The notes under the pieces were generated by a model. It was not told the origin of the DNA. It made no database searches and saw only the letters and a program-made list of their open reading frames with translations. A stretch of 64,000 nucleotides of DNA from Scatosoma sp045632265. GTDB lineage: Bacteria; Bacillota; Clostridia; Christensenellales; Borkfalkiaceae. The position numbers and the translations under genes are program-made. Position 1 is the first letter of the stretch, and every line of letters starts with the position of its first letter. Below, piece after piece: positions 14,972-22,721 of the stretch. Location: the NCBI GenBank assembly GCA_045632265.1, contig JAZQWG010000001.1, positions 1 to 64,000 of the forward strand. The letters run 5' to 3'.

Positions 14972-16081
14972 TTAAATTTTCAAGATGTCGCAAATCTTAT
15001 CCACCGCCTCGTCGTAGCCGTCAAAGCTAACGATATAGTCGCAAATGCTTGCGTTTTTGTTCTCAAAATCGATGGCGAGGATTCGGTTTGTCTTGTCCTC
15101 AATGGAAGAGTTTTTCTTCAAAATATTCGCAAGCAACGCCTTCTTTTCCCTTTGAATATAAATGGTGGTTACGTTTTTAAAGTTTGTCTTCAAGGACATT
15201 GCGCCGCAAATATCCATCGTCGTCATGACGTGCTTGCCATCGTCTAAAATGCGTTGCACGTCCGACTTGCGAGAGCCATACCCATGCCCTGCGTACATGG
15301 TAGACTGGAACATTTCTCCGCTTTCGCACATTTCTCTAAATTCCTCTACCGATACGTAGTTGTACCACTCGTTTTCCGCCACCGCCGTAGCGTCCTTCGT
15401 CGTGTAGCTGATAAGCTTTTCAAAACGGTCCGTTTTCTCCAGTACCTTGCGGGCGATTTTCGATTTACCGCTTCCCGACGGCCCTACCAAAACGACAATA
15501 TTCGGCGTTTTTCTACTCTCTTCGGGACGAACGCTGTAACTATCCGCAATCTCTTCCACAAGGCGCAAAAACTCGTCATACGTGTTGACGGCAAGCATGC
15601 CCGTCGCATCCTGATTCCAAGGACGGCGCATCAAAATGGGATACTTCGCCTCCGACGAAAGCACGTTGTGCATCGCATCGTCAAAGAGAATATCGACGTG
15701 GATTTTATCCTTGCGGGAGCCCATATAAATATGGTCGGGCGGAATTTCAGGAAATTCTTCCATGATACGCTTTGCGCGGATGCCCATAAACTCCGGGGGG
15801 ATTGCCGTAGACACGAATACTTCCGTCATTTGCGAGAGCTTTCTCACAAACTCCTTCGCCCCTGCGTACACGGGTTGCGTGCGGTAAAACTCAGGGTCGG
15901 AGAAAAACTCGTGAATGACGTCCGAGCGTTTGCCAAGCTTCCCCCACCCCGTTATCTCATACAAGGACAAGGGGGGATTGAAGTTATATTTTTCGTTGGC
16001 GAGTTTGATGGCGTACGAGGTACACTCCATCAACAAATCGTCTATATCCAGCGCTGTGGACAGCTTATATTTTCTATTCAT
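14972..16081 (-). CDS. Fusion of HAD 5'(3')-nucleotidase-like and guanylate-kinase-like domains
   Basis: A 369-residue two-domain protein. Residues 1-185 resemble HAD-type deoxyribonucleotidases: nucleophile motif LDIDD (11-15), STAIPP after the second strand and VDILFDDAMHN (129-139) as the acidic motif. Residues 195-369 resemble guanylate kinase: P-loop GPSGSGKS (200-207), a SYTT segment, YNYVSVEEFREMCESGEMFQ and GYGSRKSDVQRILDDGKHVM. The R-x-x-R-x-G-E nucleotide-monophosphate motif of true GMP kinases is absent, so the acceptor is uncertain. One chain that could both remove and add phosphate suggests nucleotide-pool or repair chemistry. Start follows GAGG. Confidence 0.7.
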   Translation of the reverse strand: MNRKYKLSTALDIDDLLMECTSYAIKLANEKYNFNPPLSLYEITGWGKLGKRSDVIHEFFSDPEFYRTQPVYAGAKEFVRKLSQMTEVFVSTAIPPEFMGIRAKRIMEEFPEIPPDHIYMGSRKDKIHVDILFDDAMHNVLSSEAKYPILMRRPWNQDATGMLAVNTYDEFLRLVEEIADSYSVRPEESRKTPNIVVLVGPSGSGKSKIARKVLEKTDRFEKLISYTTKDATAVAENEWYNYVSVEEFREMCESGEMFQSTMYAGHGYGSRKSDVQRILDDGKHVMTTMDICGAMSLKTNFKNVTTIYIQREKKALLANILKKNSSIEDKTNRILAIDFENKNASICDYIVSFDGYDEAVDKICDILKI

Positions 16082-16169
16082 ATTTTCACCTCAATTATCA
16101 CTATCTATCCTTTATCAAAAAAGGCAGCCGACCTCGTTTGATACAGAAACGGGGAAAGCTACCATCGTT

Positions 16170-16198
16170 ATTATACAACAGCTTTCCACAAAAATCAA
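16170..16198 (-). promoter_or_regulatory. Promoter of the nucleotidase-kinase fusion gene
   Basis: TTGATT (16198-16193), 17 bases, TATAAT (16175-16170). Confidence 0.8.
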
Positions 16199-16227
16199 TA
16201 CTTTTTTTAAAATTTCTTCATTTGACC

Positions 16228-16256
16228 TTGATTTTACACAAATAGTATGATATAAT
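16228..16256 (+). promoter_or_regulatory. Promoter of the purine riboswitch transcript
   Basis: TTGATT (16228-16233), 17 bases, TATAAT (16251-16256). Confidence 0.82.
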
Positions 16257-16268
16257 ATGCCTCGTGAT

Positions 16269-16331
16269 AAGGTATATGCCCATAATACGGATGGGCGTTT
16301 CTACCAACTACCGCAAACAGTTGTCTACCTT
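16269..16331 (+). promoter_or_regulatory. Purine-class riboswitch aptamer
   Basis: The three-way junction is clear. P1 is AAGGTA/TACCTT; P2 is GCCCAT/ATGGGC with loop AATACGG; the junction is GTTTCTACC; P3 is CAACTA/CAGTTG with loop CCGCAAA. Loop motifs and the TTTCTACC junction match purine riboswitches. The specificity position (base 74) is C at 16325, as in guanine-type aptamers, but the preceding base is T where A is usual. The 3' strand of P3 is shared with the downstream terminator. Confidence 0.88.
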
Positions 16332-16366
16332 CTCGTAATAAGAGACACTACAACTGTTTTATTTTG
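16317..16366 (+). terminator. Riboswitch expression-platform terminator
   Basis: ACAGTTGT (16317-16324), which includes the 3' strand of P3, pairs with ACAACTGT (16350-16357). An inner CTC/GAG pair and a TTTTATTTT tail follow. Terminator and folded aptamer exclude each other, so ligand binding should allow transcription: an ON switch. The ribosome binding site GGAGG comes directly after. Confidence 0.75.
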
Positions 16367-16378
16367 GAGGGATATACT

Positions 16379-17752
16379 ATGAACAATTATGACGTAATTA
16401 TCATCGGCGCAGGCCCTGGCGGTATCTTTTCCGCGTACGAGCTTTTAAACAAAGCGCCTTCCTTAAAGGTAGCCGTCTTCGAGTGCGGTAACGAGCTGAA
16501 AAAGCGTAAATGCCCCATCGACGGCGAAAAAATAAAGAGCTGTATCAACTGCAAGAGCTGTTCGATTATGAGCGGTTTCGGCGGCGCAGGCGCTTTCTCG
16601 GACGGTAAGTACAACATTACCAACGACTTCGGCGGCACTCTCTTTGAATATATCGGCAAGCAAAAGGCTTTGGATTTGATGTGCTACGTAGACGAAATTA
16701 ATATGCGCTACGGCGGCGAGGGTACAAAACTGTACACCACCGCAGGCTCTAAATTTAAAAAGCTTTGCATGCAAAACGATTTGCACCTTTTGGACGCTTC
16801 GGTACGCCATCTCGGTACGGACATTAACTATGTCGTTTTAGAAAACCTCTACAATGAAATGAAGGAGCGTATTGACTTCTATTTCAATACCCCCGTAGAA
16901 AGTATCAGCATCATGGACGACGGGTATACCGTTTCCACTAAAAAAGGCGAATACACCTGCAAAAACTGTATCGTTTCCGTTGGCCGCAGTGGCAGCAAAT
17001 GGATGGAGCAGGTATGCAATGACTTGAAAATCCCCACCAAATCCAACCGTGTGGATATCGGCGTGAGAGTAGAAATTCCTGCGGAAATTTTCTCCCACCT
17101 CACGGACGAATTGTACGAGAGTAAAATTGTCTATCGTACCCAAAAATACGGAGATAGAGTGCGTACCTTCTGTATGAACCCCAAGGGCGCTGTCGTTAGC
17201 GAAAACACCAACGGTATCGTCACCGTAAACGGACACAGCTATGAAGACCCCGCCAAGCAAACGCAAAACACCAACTTCGCTTTGCTCGTTGCGAAACATT
17301 TTTCAGAGCCTTTCCATGACTCCAACGGCTACGGCGAATCGATTGCTCGCCTCAGCAATATGCTCGGCGGCGGTATCATCGTACAACGCTTTGGCGATTT
17401 GATTAGAGGTAAACGCAGTACCCCTGGTCGTTTGGAAGAATCCTTCACTACCCCTACCTTAAACGCTACGCCTGGTGATTTGAGCTTAGTTCTTCCCAAG
17501 CGTATCTTGGACGGTATCATTGAAATGATTTACGCCCTCGACAAAATTGCCCCTGGTACGGCAAACGAGGACACCCTTCTCTACGGCGTAGAGGTAAAAT
17601 TCTACAATATGGAAGTGGCCGTTGACGAGCATTTGCAAAGCCCCTACAAGGGCCTCTACGTAATCGGGGACGGCAGCGGTATCACCCACTCCCTTTCCCA
17701 CGCATCCGCAAGCGGCGTACACGTAGCGAGAACCATCGCGGAAAACTTATAA
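16379..17752 (+). CDS. FAD-dependent dehydrogenase (COG2509-like)
   Basis: A 457-residue flavoprotein with the FAD-binding GAGPGGIFSAYELL motif (10-23), a Cys-rich segment CPIDGEKIKSCINCKSCSIM, the SGFGGAGAFSDGKYN stretch typical of uncharacterised FAD-dependent dehydrogenases, and the C-terminal YVIGDGSG...SLSHASASGV that closes the FAD site. It is monocistronic behind the purine riboswitch, suggesting a link to purine metabolism, but no substrate is established. The start follows GGAGG by eight bases. Confidence 0.8.
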   Translation: MNNYDVIIIGAGPGGIFSAYELLNKAPSLKVAVFECGNELKKRKCPIDGEKIKSCINCKSCSIMSGFGGAGAFSDGKYNITNDFGGTLFEYIGKQKALDLMCYVDEINMRYGGEGTKLYTTAGSKFKKLCMQNDLHLLDASVRHLGTDINYVVLENLYNEMKERIDFYFNTPVESISIMDDGYTVSTKKGEYTCKNCIVSVGRSGSKWMEQVCNDLKIPTKSNRVDIGVRVEIPAEIFSHLTDELYESKIVYRTQKYGDRVRTFCMNPKGAVVSENTNGIVTVNGHSYEDPAKQTQNTNFALLVAKHFSEPFHDSNGYGESIARLSNMLGGGIIVQRFGDLIRGKRSTPGRLEESFTTPTLNATPGDLSLVLPKRILDGIIEMIYALDKIAPGTANEDTLLYGVEVKFYNMEVAVDEHLQSPYKGLYVIGDGSGITHSLSHASASGVHVARTIAENL

Positions 17753-17768
17753 TTCCCCCACAACAATT

Positions 17769-17800
17769 AAGAAGGCTAACGCATATCGTTAGCCTTCTTT
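17769..17800 (+). terminator. Bidirectional terminator
   Basis: AAGAAGGCTAACG pairs perfectly with CGTTAGCCTTCTT around a five-base loop, between the convergent FAD dehydrogenase and TetR genes. Confidence 0.88.
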
Positions 17801-18352
17801 CTATATCACCGATAAAAAATATTGCGCAAGCGTTTCCGCGCTCTCCTTCATCCCTGCATCTAGCCACCATCTCACTGTTTCCACAAAGGTGGCTGATACA
17901 TGGTTAATCCAGTAGTCATCGGGTACCTGCCCCCTTTCTTTCCCCGTAAACAGCGTAGGATTTTTCTCTATCAAAGTTTTGAGGTTTTGCTTGAAATAGC
18001 GCAAAAACAACTCGTTATTCTCACAAGAAAGCAAGGTCAAAATGCGGTTATCGTCCTTTTGCAGGTGTTGTAAAAGGTGCAAAATTACGGATGACGGAGC
18101 GTCACAGGAAAAGATATGCTTGTGACTATGCTCCCCCTCTTCGGTCGCATCGAAAATATGGCAAAACAGCTCCTCACACAGCTCCTTCAACAAAAAATCC
18201 TTCGTTTCAAAATGCGCGTAGAAGGTCGCCCTGCCAACGTCCGCCCTTTCAATAATTTCACCAACCGTAATTTGGTTGAAATGCTTTTTCGCCAAAAGCT
18301 CTATAAAGGCGTGAAATATCCTCTCCCTGCTCTTTCTTTGCCGTCTATCCAT
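17801..18352 (-). CDS. TetR-family repressor, likely controlling the cation efflux gene
   Basis: A 183-residue regulator with an N-terminal helix-turn-helix ITVGEIIERADVGRATFYAHF and a helical C-terminal domain. That domain contains His- and Cys-rich EGEHSHKHIFSCD at about 80-92, a plausible metal or ligand site. It is divergent from a cation diffusion facilitator gene, and two GAACA-type palindromes lie between them. The start could also be 18367, which also has a weak AGGA; 18352 has better spacing. Confidence 0.85.
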   Translation of the reverse strand: MDRRQRKSRERIFHAFIELLAKKHFNQITVGEIIERADVGRATFYAHFETKDFLLKELCEELFCHIFDATEEGEHSHKHIFSCDAPSSVILHLLQHLQKDDNRILTLLSCENNELFLRYFKQNLKTLIEKNPTLFTGKERGQVPDDYWINHVSATFVETVRWWLDAGMKESAETLAQYFLSVI

Positions 18353-18377
18353 TTTTTTCCTGTACATTTTTCCTAAT

Positions 18378-18395
18378 TTGTTCCGTATCGAACAA
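18378..18395. promoter_or_regulatory. Candidate TetR operator 1
   Basis: Perfect palindrome TTGTTC-CGTATC-GAACAA, directly in front of the repressor gene; a good position for autorepression. Confidence 0.7.
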
Positions 18396-18412
18396 GCAAC
18401 GCAAAGTATACG

Positions 18413-18441
18413 TTGACTTTTTCAACGAATACTTATATACT
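18413..18441 (+). promoter_or_regulatory. Promoter of the cation efflux gene
   Basis: TTGACT (18413-18418), 17 bases, TATACT (18436-18441). Operator 2 covers the predicted transcription start. Confidence 0.8.
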
Positions 18442-18446
18442 GTTAT

Positions 18447-18461
18447 CGAACAAGCTGTTCG
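18447..18461. promoter_or_regulatory. Candidate TetR operator 2
   Basis: Palindrome CGAACA-AGC-TGTTCG sharing the GAACA half-site with operator 1 but with a shorter centre. It overlaps the start of the efflux transcript. Confidence 0.65.
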
Positions 18462-18511
18462 GAAACAATCGTATTGTAACACAAAAATAAAGCTTTGTCA
18501 ATAGGGATATT

Positions 18512-19399
18512 ATGAAAACGGAAAAGAATATTTTACTTGCTTTTATCTTAAATTTTTCCTTTGCTATCTTTGAGTTTTTTGGGGGAATATTCACGGGGAG
18601 CGTAGCTATTTTATCGGACGCCGTCCACGACCTTGGCGATGCGGCAAGCATCGGTATTGCCCTTTTTCTTGAAAAGAAGAGCAAGCGCCAGCCCGATGAA
18701 AAATACACCTACGGCTATGGCAGGTATTCCATTATCGGCAGCGTTATCACAACGCTTATTCTTTTATTCGGCTCTACCCTGGTTGTATATAACGCCGTTT
18801 TGCGTATTCTCAACCCCATGGAAATTCACTATGACGGAATGATTGTGTTTGCAATTATAGGTGTATTCATAAACCTTCTTGCCGCCCTTATAACACGAGA
18901 GGGAAACAACCTAAACCAAAAAGCTGTCAACCTACATATGTTGGAAGACGTCCTTGGTTGGGTTGTCGTTTTGCTTGGGGCGGTGGTTATGCGCTTTACC
19001 GATTTTTTCCTTCTCGATCCCCTGCTTTCTATCGGCGTAGCTCTTTTCATTTTTATAAACGCCGTTAAAAATTTGAAGGAAGTATCCAACCTTTTCCTTG
19101 AAAAAACTCCAAAAGAGATAGACCTATCTAAACTCATCACCCACCTTTGCGCAGTGGAAGGCGTTGCGGATATTCACCACCTACACGTTTGGAGTTTGGA
19201 CGGAGAACACCATTGCGCGACGATGCACGTCGTTTACAAGGGCGCGCCGCATACCATTAAAGAAAAAATTAGAGAGGAGTTGATGGAACACAATATTGTT
19301 CATGCAACGTTGGAGTTAGAGGAAGAAGACGAGCCTTGCCATGAAAAAGTCTGTCACCCTCATCTTCCCCGTTCCTCAGGACACCACCATCACCACTAA
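18512..19399 (+). CDS. Cation diffusion facilitator (CDF) metal efflux protein
   Basis: A 295-residue antiporter exporting Zn2+ or a similar divalent metal in exchange for protons. Six transmembrane helices. The metal site of helix II is SDAVHDLGD and that of helix V is HMLEDVLGW. The cytoplasmic C-terminal domain contains ADIHHLHVWSLDGEHHCATMHV and ends in a His-rich tail (GHHHHH). It is controlled, by position, by the divergent TetR protein. Exact metal is not readable. Confidence 0.92.
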   Translation: MKTEKNILLAFILNFSFAIFEFFGGIFTGSVAILSDAVHDLGDAASIGIALFLEKKSKRQPDEKYTYGYGRYSIIGSVITTLILLFGSTLVVYNAVLRILNPMEIHYDGMIVFAIIGVFINLLAALITREGNNLNQKAVNLHMLEDVLGWVVVLLGAVVMRFTDFFLLDPLLSIGVALFIFINAVKNLKEVSNLFLEKTPKEIDLSKLITHLCAVEGVADIHHLHVWSLDGEHHCATMHVVYKGAPHTIKEKIREELMEHNIVHATLELEEEDEPCHEKVCHPHLPRSSGHHHHH

Positions 19400-19408
19400 A
19401 GGTAAATA

Positions 19409-19438
19409 AAAAACTCGACTTTTTGGGTCGAGTTTTTT
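19409..19438 (+). terminator. Terminator of the CDF gene
   Basis: AAAACTCGAC pairs with GTCGAGTTTT and continues as a T-run. Confidence 0.85.
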
Positions 19439-19449
19439 CTATGTAACCT

Positions 19450-20175
19450 TTATTCCGTAAGTTCGTTTTCCTTTTGTCTGCGCTTGTTTAATAACATAAA
19501 CGGAAGCTGCACAAGCAGCATCAATACACAGGCAATTATCACTACGGTAATAAAATAAACGTACCAACCGTTGTTGAGGTTGAGTAAGGGTAAATTATCC
19601 ATCGGCGGTACACGCAAAAATAAGAAGTTCGTCTTGTACTGCTCTAACACGCTGTTCATTAAAAAAGCAACGGCAGTTATGCATACCAACAACTTTAAAT
19701 TGTTAAAATACGCCTTAAAGGAAAGATCCACCCTTTCCACCGCGGCAAGGTAAATGCCGTAAAATACCAACACTCCATGGATGAGCATATATTGCCAAAC
19801 TCTAGGGGTAGCAAAGTCCACGCCCTCCGTGGGGATAAGCAACGCCATCAATGCGCCGATAAAAAGGCAAGGCACCATAAAGCTTTTTAACACCTTTATC
19901 ACCTTCTCGTTCTTTATGACGTTTACAAAGATAATCGTATAAATCATAATAGAACAAAGGTGAAAGGAGAGCTGTGTTTGATTGATAATATAGCCGCCAT
20001 GCTCCGACTCTTTCATAGACAACGCTACGTGAAAGAGCTTTAAGACGATAAGCAGCATCATTACACCTTTACCAACTGCGCCGTTAGACGTGTTTGTTTT
20101 CTTTAGAGTAACTAGAGCCACGGCGATTAAAAGAGCAATCACGCCAAGCCAAATAAAGTGATTTACGGTAAACAT
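19450..20175 (-). CDS. YwaF-like integral membrane protein
   Basis: A 241-residue protein with six or seven transmembrane helices. The QLSFHLCSIMIYTIIF, WQYMLIHGVLVFYGIYL and LNNGWYVYF stretches match the YwaF/TIGR02206 membrane family, whose eukaryotic relative is TMEM164. Function in bacteria is not settled. The gene starts 33 bases after the flavodoxin-like gene stop, with GAGGG upstream, and may share its transcript. Confidence 0.7.
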   Translation of the reverse strand: MFTVNHFIWLGVIALLIAVALVTLKKTNTSNGAVGKGVMMLLIVLKLFHVALSMKESEHGGYIINQTQLSFHLCSIMIYTIIFVNVIKNEKVIKVLKSFMVPCLFIGALMALLIPTEGVDFATPRVWQYMLIHGVLVFYGIYLAAVERVDLSFKAYFNNLKLLVCITAVAFLMNSVLEQYKTNFLFLRVPPMDNLPLLNLNNGWYVYFITVVIIACVLMLLVQLPFMLLNKRRQKENELTE

Positions 20176-20208
20176 AGCAACCCTCTTTGTAAGTTAACCT
20201 GCTATCTA

Positions 20209-20829
20209 TCAACGGATGAAATTCGTCCAAATTTTCTTTTCCGTCGTAGGCTCTACTCCTGCTTCCTTGCCAAGGGCAATACACTTTAAAAGCCACGCCA
20301 TGTTGTTACCAAGCACGCGCATCGTTTGCAAGCCTTCCGCATCTTGCGCCGCTTCTTCCGCCGTGTTGCCGTGGATTTCATTCCAGTAATTAGAGGAAAC
20401 GATGGGCATATTGCTGATGGTGAAATATTTGTTGATAACGTCAAAGGTGGTACTTGCGCCCGCTCTTCTACAGCTTACGACAGCCGCCGCAGGCTTGTAC
20501 GCCAACGCTTTACCGCCACTGTAAAATACTCTATCCATAAAAGCAATAAGCGAGCCGGACGCCGATGCGTAGTACACGGGCGAGCCGAATACGAAGCCGT
20601 CAAACTCCGCCGCTTTCTTAACAAACTCGTTTACCGTGCCGTCGTCGAATACGCATTGTTTTGCCTTTTTACAAGCCCAACAACCCTTACAGCCTTCAAT
20701 TTTTTTACCTGCAAGCTGATAGATTTCCGTTTCTACGCCGTTTTCGTTAAGCGCCTTCGCTACTTCCGCAAGCGCAGTATACGTACAGCCCTTTTCATGA
20801 TGACTTCCGTTGACAAGTAATACCTTCAT
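20209..20829 (-). CDS. Flavodoxin-fold NAD(P)H-dependent FMN reductase
   Basis: A 206-residue protein opening MKVLLVNGSHHEKGCTYTAL, the FMN phosphate-binding loop of the NADPH-dependent FMN reductase family. It continues with an iron-sulfur-flavoprotein-like CKGCWACKKAKQCVFDD segment and the flavin motif FGSPVYYASASG. The C-x2-C-x2-C-x5-C pattern resembles that of clostridial iron-sulfur flavoproteins, so a cluster is possible. Start has AGGAG. Confidence 0.82.
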   Translation of the reverse strand: MKVLLVNGSHHEKGCTYTALAEVAKALNENGVETEIYQLAGKKIEGCKGCWACKKAKQCVFDDGTVNEFVKKAAEFDGFVFGSPVYYASASGSLIAFMDRVFYSGGKALAYKPAAAVVSCRRAGASTTFDVINKYFTISNMPIVSSNYWNEIHGNTAEEAAQDAEGLQTMRVLGNNMAWLLKCIALGKEAGVEPTTEKKIWTNFIR

Positions 20830-20846
20830 TGTTATATTCTCCTAAA

Positions 20847-21881
20847 TTATTTTATCATAGTTAAGCATTGTTTAAATGCCGTTGGAAGAGAGATACTCTC
20901 TTCTATTTCGCTCAAAGTATATGCGTCAAACGCACAGCTTTCCGTTTGCACCCAAATACAGGTAATATCCCACCGTATATGGGTAAAAATATGCACGTAG
21001 TTGCCACGTTTCACCTCGGTAAACTCGTACATACCCCACTCGTTTAAAATATCCTCCGGCGTTTCCCCATGGTTTACCACAAAGGAAGGAAACTCATTCA
21101 TTCCTTTCAAAACGCCCTCTTCCCTTCTGCGAATACAAAAGCCTTGCGGCGTTTCAATTAAGAAAACGTACACCTGCTCCTTTCGCTTTTCCTTCTTTTG
21201 CGGAAGCACGGGATACAACGCAACCGTACCGTTTTTATACGCCTGGCAACATGTATTTAAGGGGCAACGCTGACATGCGGGATTTTGCGGTTTACAAATG
21301 AGTGCGCCCAGCTCAAACAAGCTTTGCGTGAAATCAGAGCAACCCTTTTCATCGTCGGGATAGACGGCGGACAGCTCCCTTTCCAAATATTTTCTATATT
21401 TCACGTTGGAAATAACCGTCGGATTTTCTTCTAGCCTTGCCGCCACACGAAAAACGTTGCCGTCCACTGCCGCCGCTTTTTGCCCGAAGGCAATCGATGC
21501 GATTGCGCCCGCCGTATAGCTACCGATACCAGGCAGGCTTTTCAATTCCTCTACCGTTTGCGGGAATTGCCCGTCGTAACGCTCTACGATAAGCTTTGCC
21601 GCCTTTTGCAGGTTTCTTGCTCGGCTGTAATACCCAAGCCCTTCCCACAATTTGAGCAGTTTTTCTTCCTCACAATAGGCGAGCGCCTCGACCGTAGGCA
21701 ACGCTTCCATAAAGCGCGCGTAATATTCCTTCACCGCTTCCACACGGGTTTGTTGCAACATAATTTCGGACACCCACACCCGATAAGGAGTTGGCTCTTC
21801 TCGCCAAGGCAGGGCCCGTTTGTTTACGCTAAACCACGAAAGCAAGGGGGCAGGTATGCGTTCAAAGTCAAATTTTTCCAT
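20847..21881 (-). CDS. mutY: A/G-specific adenine glycosylase MutY
   Basis: A 344-residue base-excision repair enzyme removing adenine opposite 8-oxoguanine. It has the helix-hairpin-helix LKSLPGIGSYTAGAIASIAFG with the catalytic Asp in AVDGNVFRV, the 4Fe-4S ligands in CKPQNPACQRCPLNTCC, and the C-terminal NUDIX-like 8-oxoG recognition domain. It starts six bases after the stop of the FtsK-like gene and probably shares its transcript. Confidence 0.95.
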   Translation of the reverse strand: MEKFDFERIPAPLLSWFSVNKRALPWREEPTPYRVWVSEIMLQQTRVEAVKEYYARFMEALPTVEALAYCEEEKLLKLWEGLGYYSRARNLQKAAKLIVERYDGQFPQTVEELKSLPGIGSYTAGAIASIAFGQKAAAVDGNVFRVAARLEENPTVISNVKYRKYLERELSAVYPDDEKGCSDFTQSLFELGALICKPQNPACQRCPLNTCCQAYKNGTVALYPVLPQKKEKRKEQVYVFLIETPQGFCIRRREEGVLKGMNEFPSFVVNHGETPEDILNEWGMYEFTEVKRGNYVHIFTHIRWDITCIWVQTESCAFDAYTLSEIEESISLPTAFKQCLTMIK

Positions 21882-21887
21882 ATATGC

Positions 21888-22628
21888 TTATTCGTCTTCC
21901 TTAGAAACGGCATTGAAGAATAAAATGGTTTCCATAATCGATGGCGCGGAAGGATAACCCATAGGTACGGGTATAGTAAGCGTTGCATCGTCGTTGACGT
22001 AGGTCACGTCCGCCTTCCCCATCTCACGCGTTGCGACAAGACAGTTGCCGATACCGACAAACGCACCAGGGTAACCGCTGAAAATGCTTTTCGTCAAATC
22101 CACGCCTGCAATCAGCTCTACGTCCCCTTTTCTTGCAAGAAGGTCTATCGTCTCACGGTATTCTTCCAAATCCTCGTTGCGGTTACAGCCTTCCAGCGTT
22201 TCAATCCCGTCCATCACAACAAAAAGGCGAGGATACCCCCTCTTCCCTTCCCGCTCTTGAAGGAGTTGCTTCAGCGTTTCCAACGCAAGCTCCAAATCAG
22301 ACTTCGTGCGAATATAGGGTACGGTTACGTCCATCGATTTCAAACGCAAAAACTCCCCGTATTCTACGTTGGGGGAAAGGATAAGGAAGCACGCATCCTT
22401 TCTATCATACAAGCAGGAAACGGTGATAAGCAAGCGCTTGACAAACGCCGATTTTCCGCCGCCCGTAACGCAGGTAAATCTTGTCGAATAAGGTCTTGTA
22501 TGCTTATGCGAGTAAACCACGTTATCCACCGAATCTACGCCAAGTGGTACGTCTTTTCTCATCTTATCAAATTTTTCTTCATTCTCCGCTGCGTTGGATA
22601 ACAAAGCGATAAATTCTTCTGATCTCAT
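21888..22628 (-). CDS. Small stand-alone FtsK-like ATPase domain protein
   Basis: A 246-residue protein resembling only the motor core of FtsK/SpoIIIE translocases. Visible are PYSTRFTCVTGGGKSAFVKR (P-loop), a Walker B-like RLFVVMDGIE and a C-terminal GNCLVATREMGKADVTYVNDD. There are no transmembrane helices and no DNA-recognising gamma domain, and full FtsK proteins are over 700 residues. It is first in an operon with mutY. A role in DNA handling is plausible; no specific role is known to me. Start has AAGGAG. Confidence 0.6.
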   Translation of the reverse strand: MRSEEFIALLSNAAENEEKFDKMRKDVPLGVDSVDNVVYSHKHTRPYSTRFTCVTGGGKSAFVKRLLITVSCLYDRKDACFLILSPNVEYGEFLRLKSMDVTVPYIRTKSDLELALETLKQLLQEREGKRGYPRLFVVMDGIETLEGCNRNEDLEEYRETIDLLARKGDVELIAGVDLTKSIFSGYPGAFVGIGNCLVATREMGKADVTYVNDDATLTIPVPMGYPSAPSIMETILFFNAVSKEDE

Positions 22629-22652
22629 AACGACTACTCCTTATACCCCTCC

Positions 22653-22681
22653 ATTATACTATGCCAAGAGAGAAAAGTCAA
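22653..22681 (-). promoter_or_regulatory. Promoter of the FtsK-like/mutY operon
   Basis: TTGACT (22681-22676), 17 bases, TATAAT (22658-22653). Confidence 0.82.
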
Positions 22682-22689
22682 GCCCTAAT

Positions 22690-22720
22690 AGAAAAACGCG
22701 CCCCCTGCGGACGCGTCTTT
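22690..22720 (-). terminator. Terminator of the htrA-like gene
   Basis: On the minus strand GACGCG pairs with CGCGTT around an 11-base loop and is followed by T-runs. Confidence 0.6.
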
Positions 22721-22721
22721 T

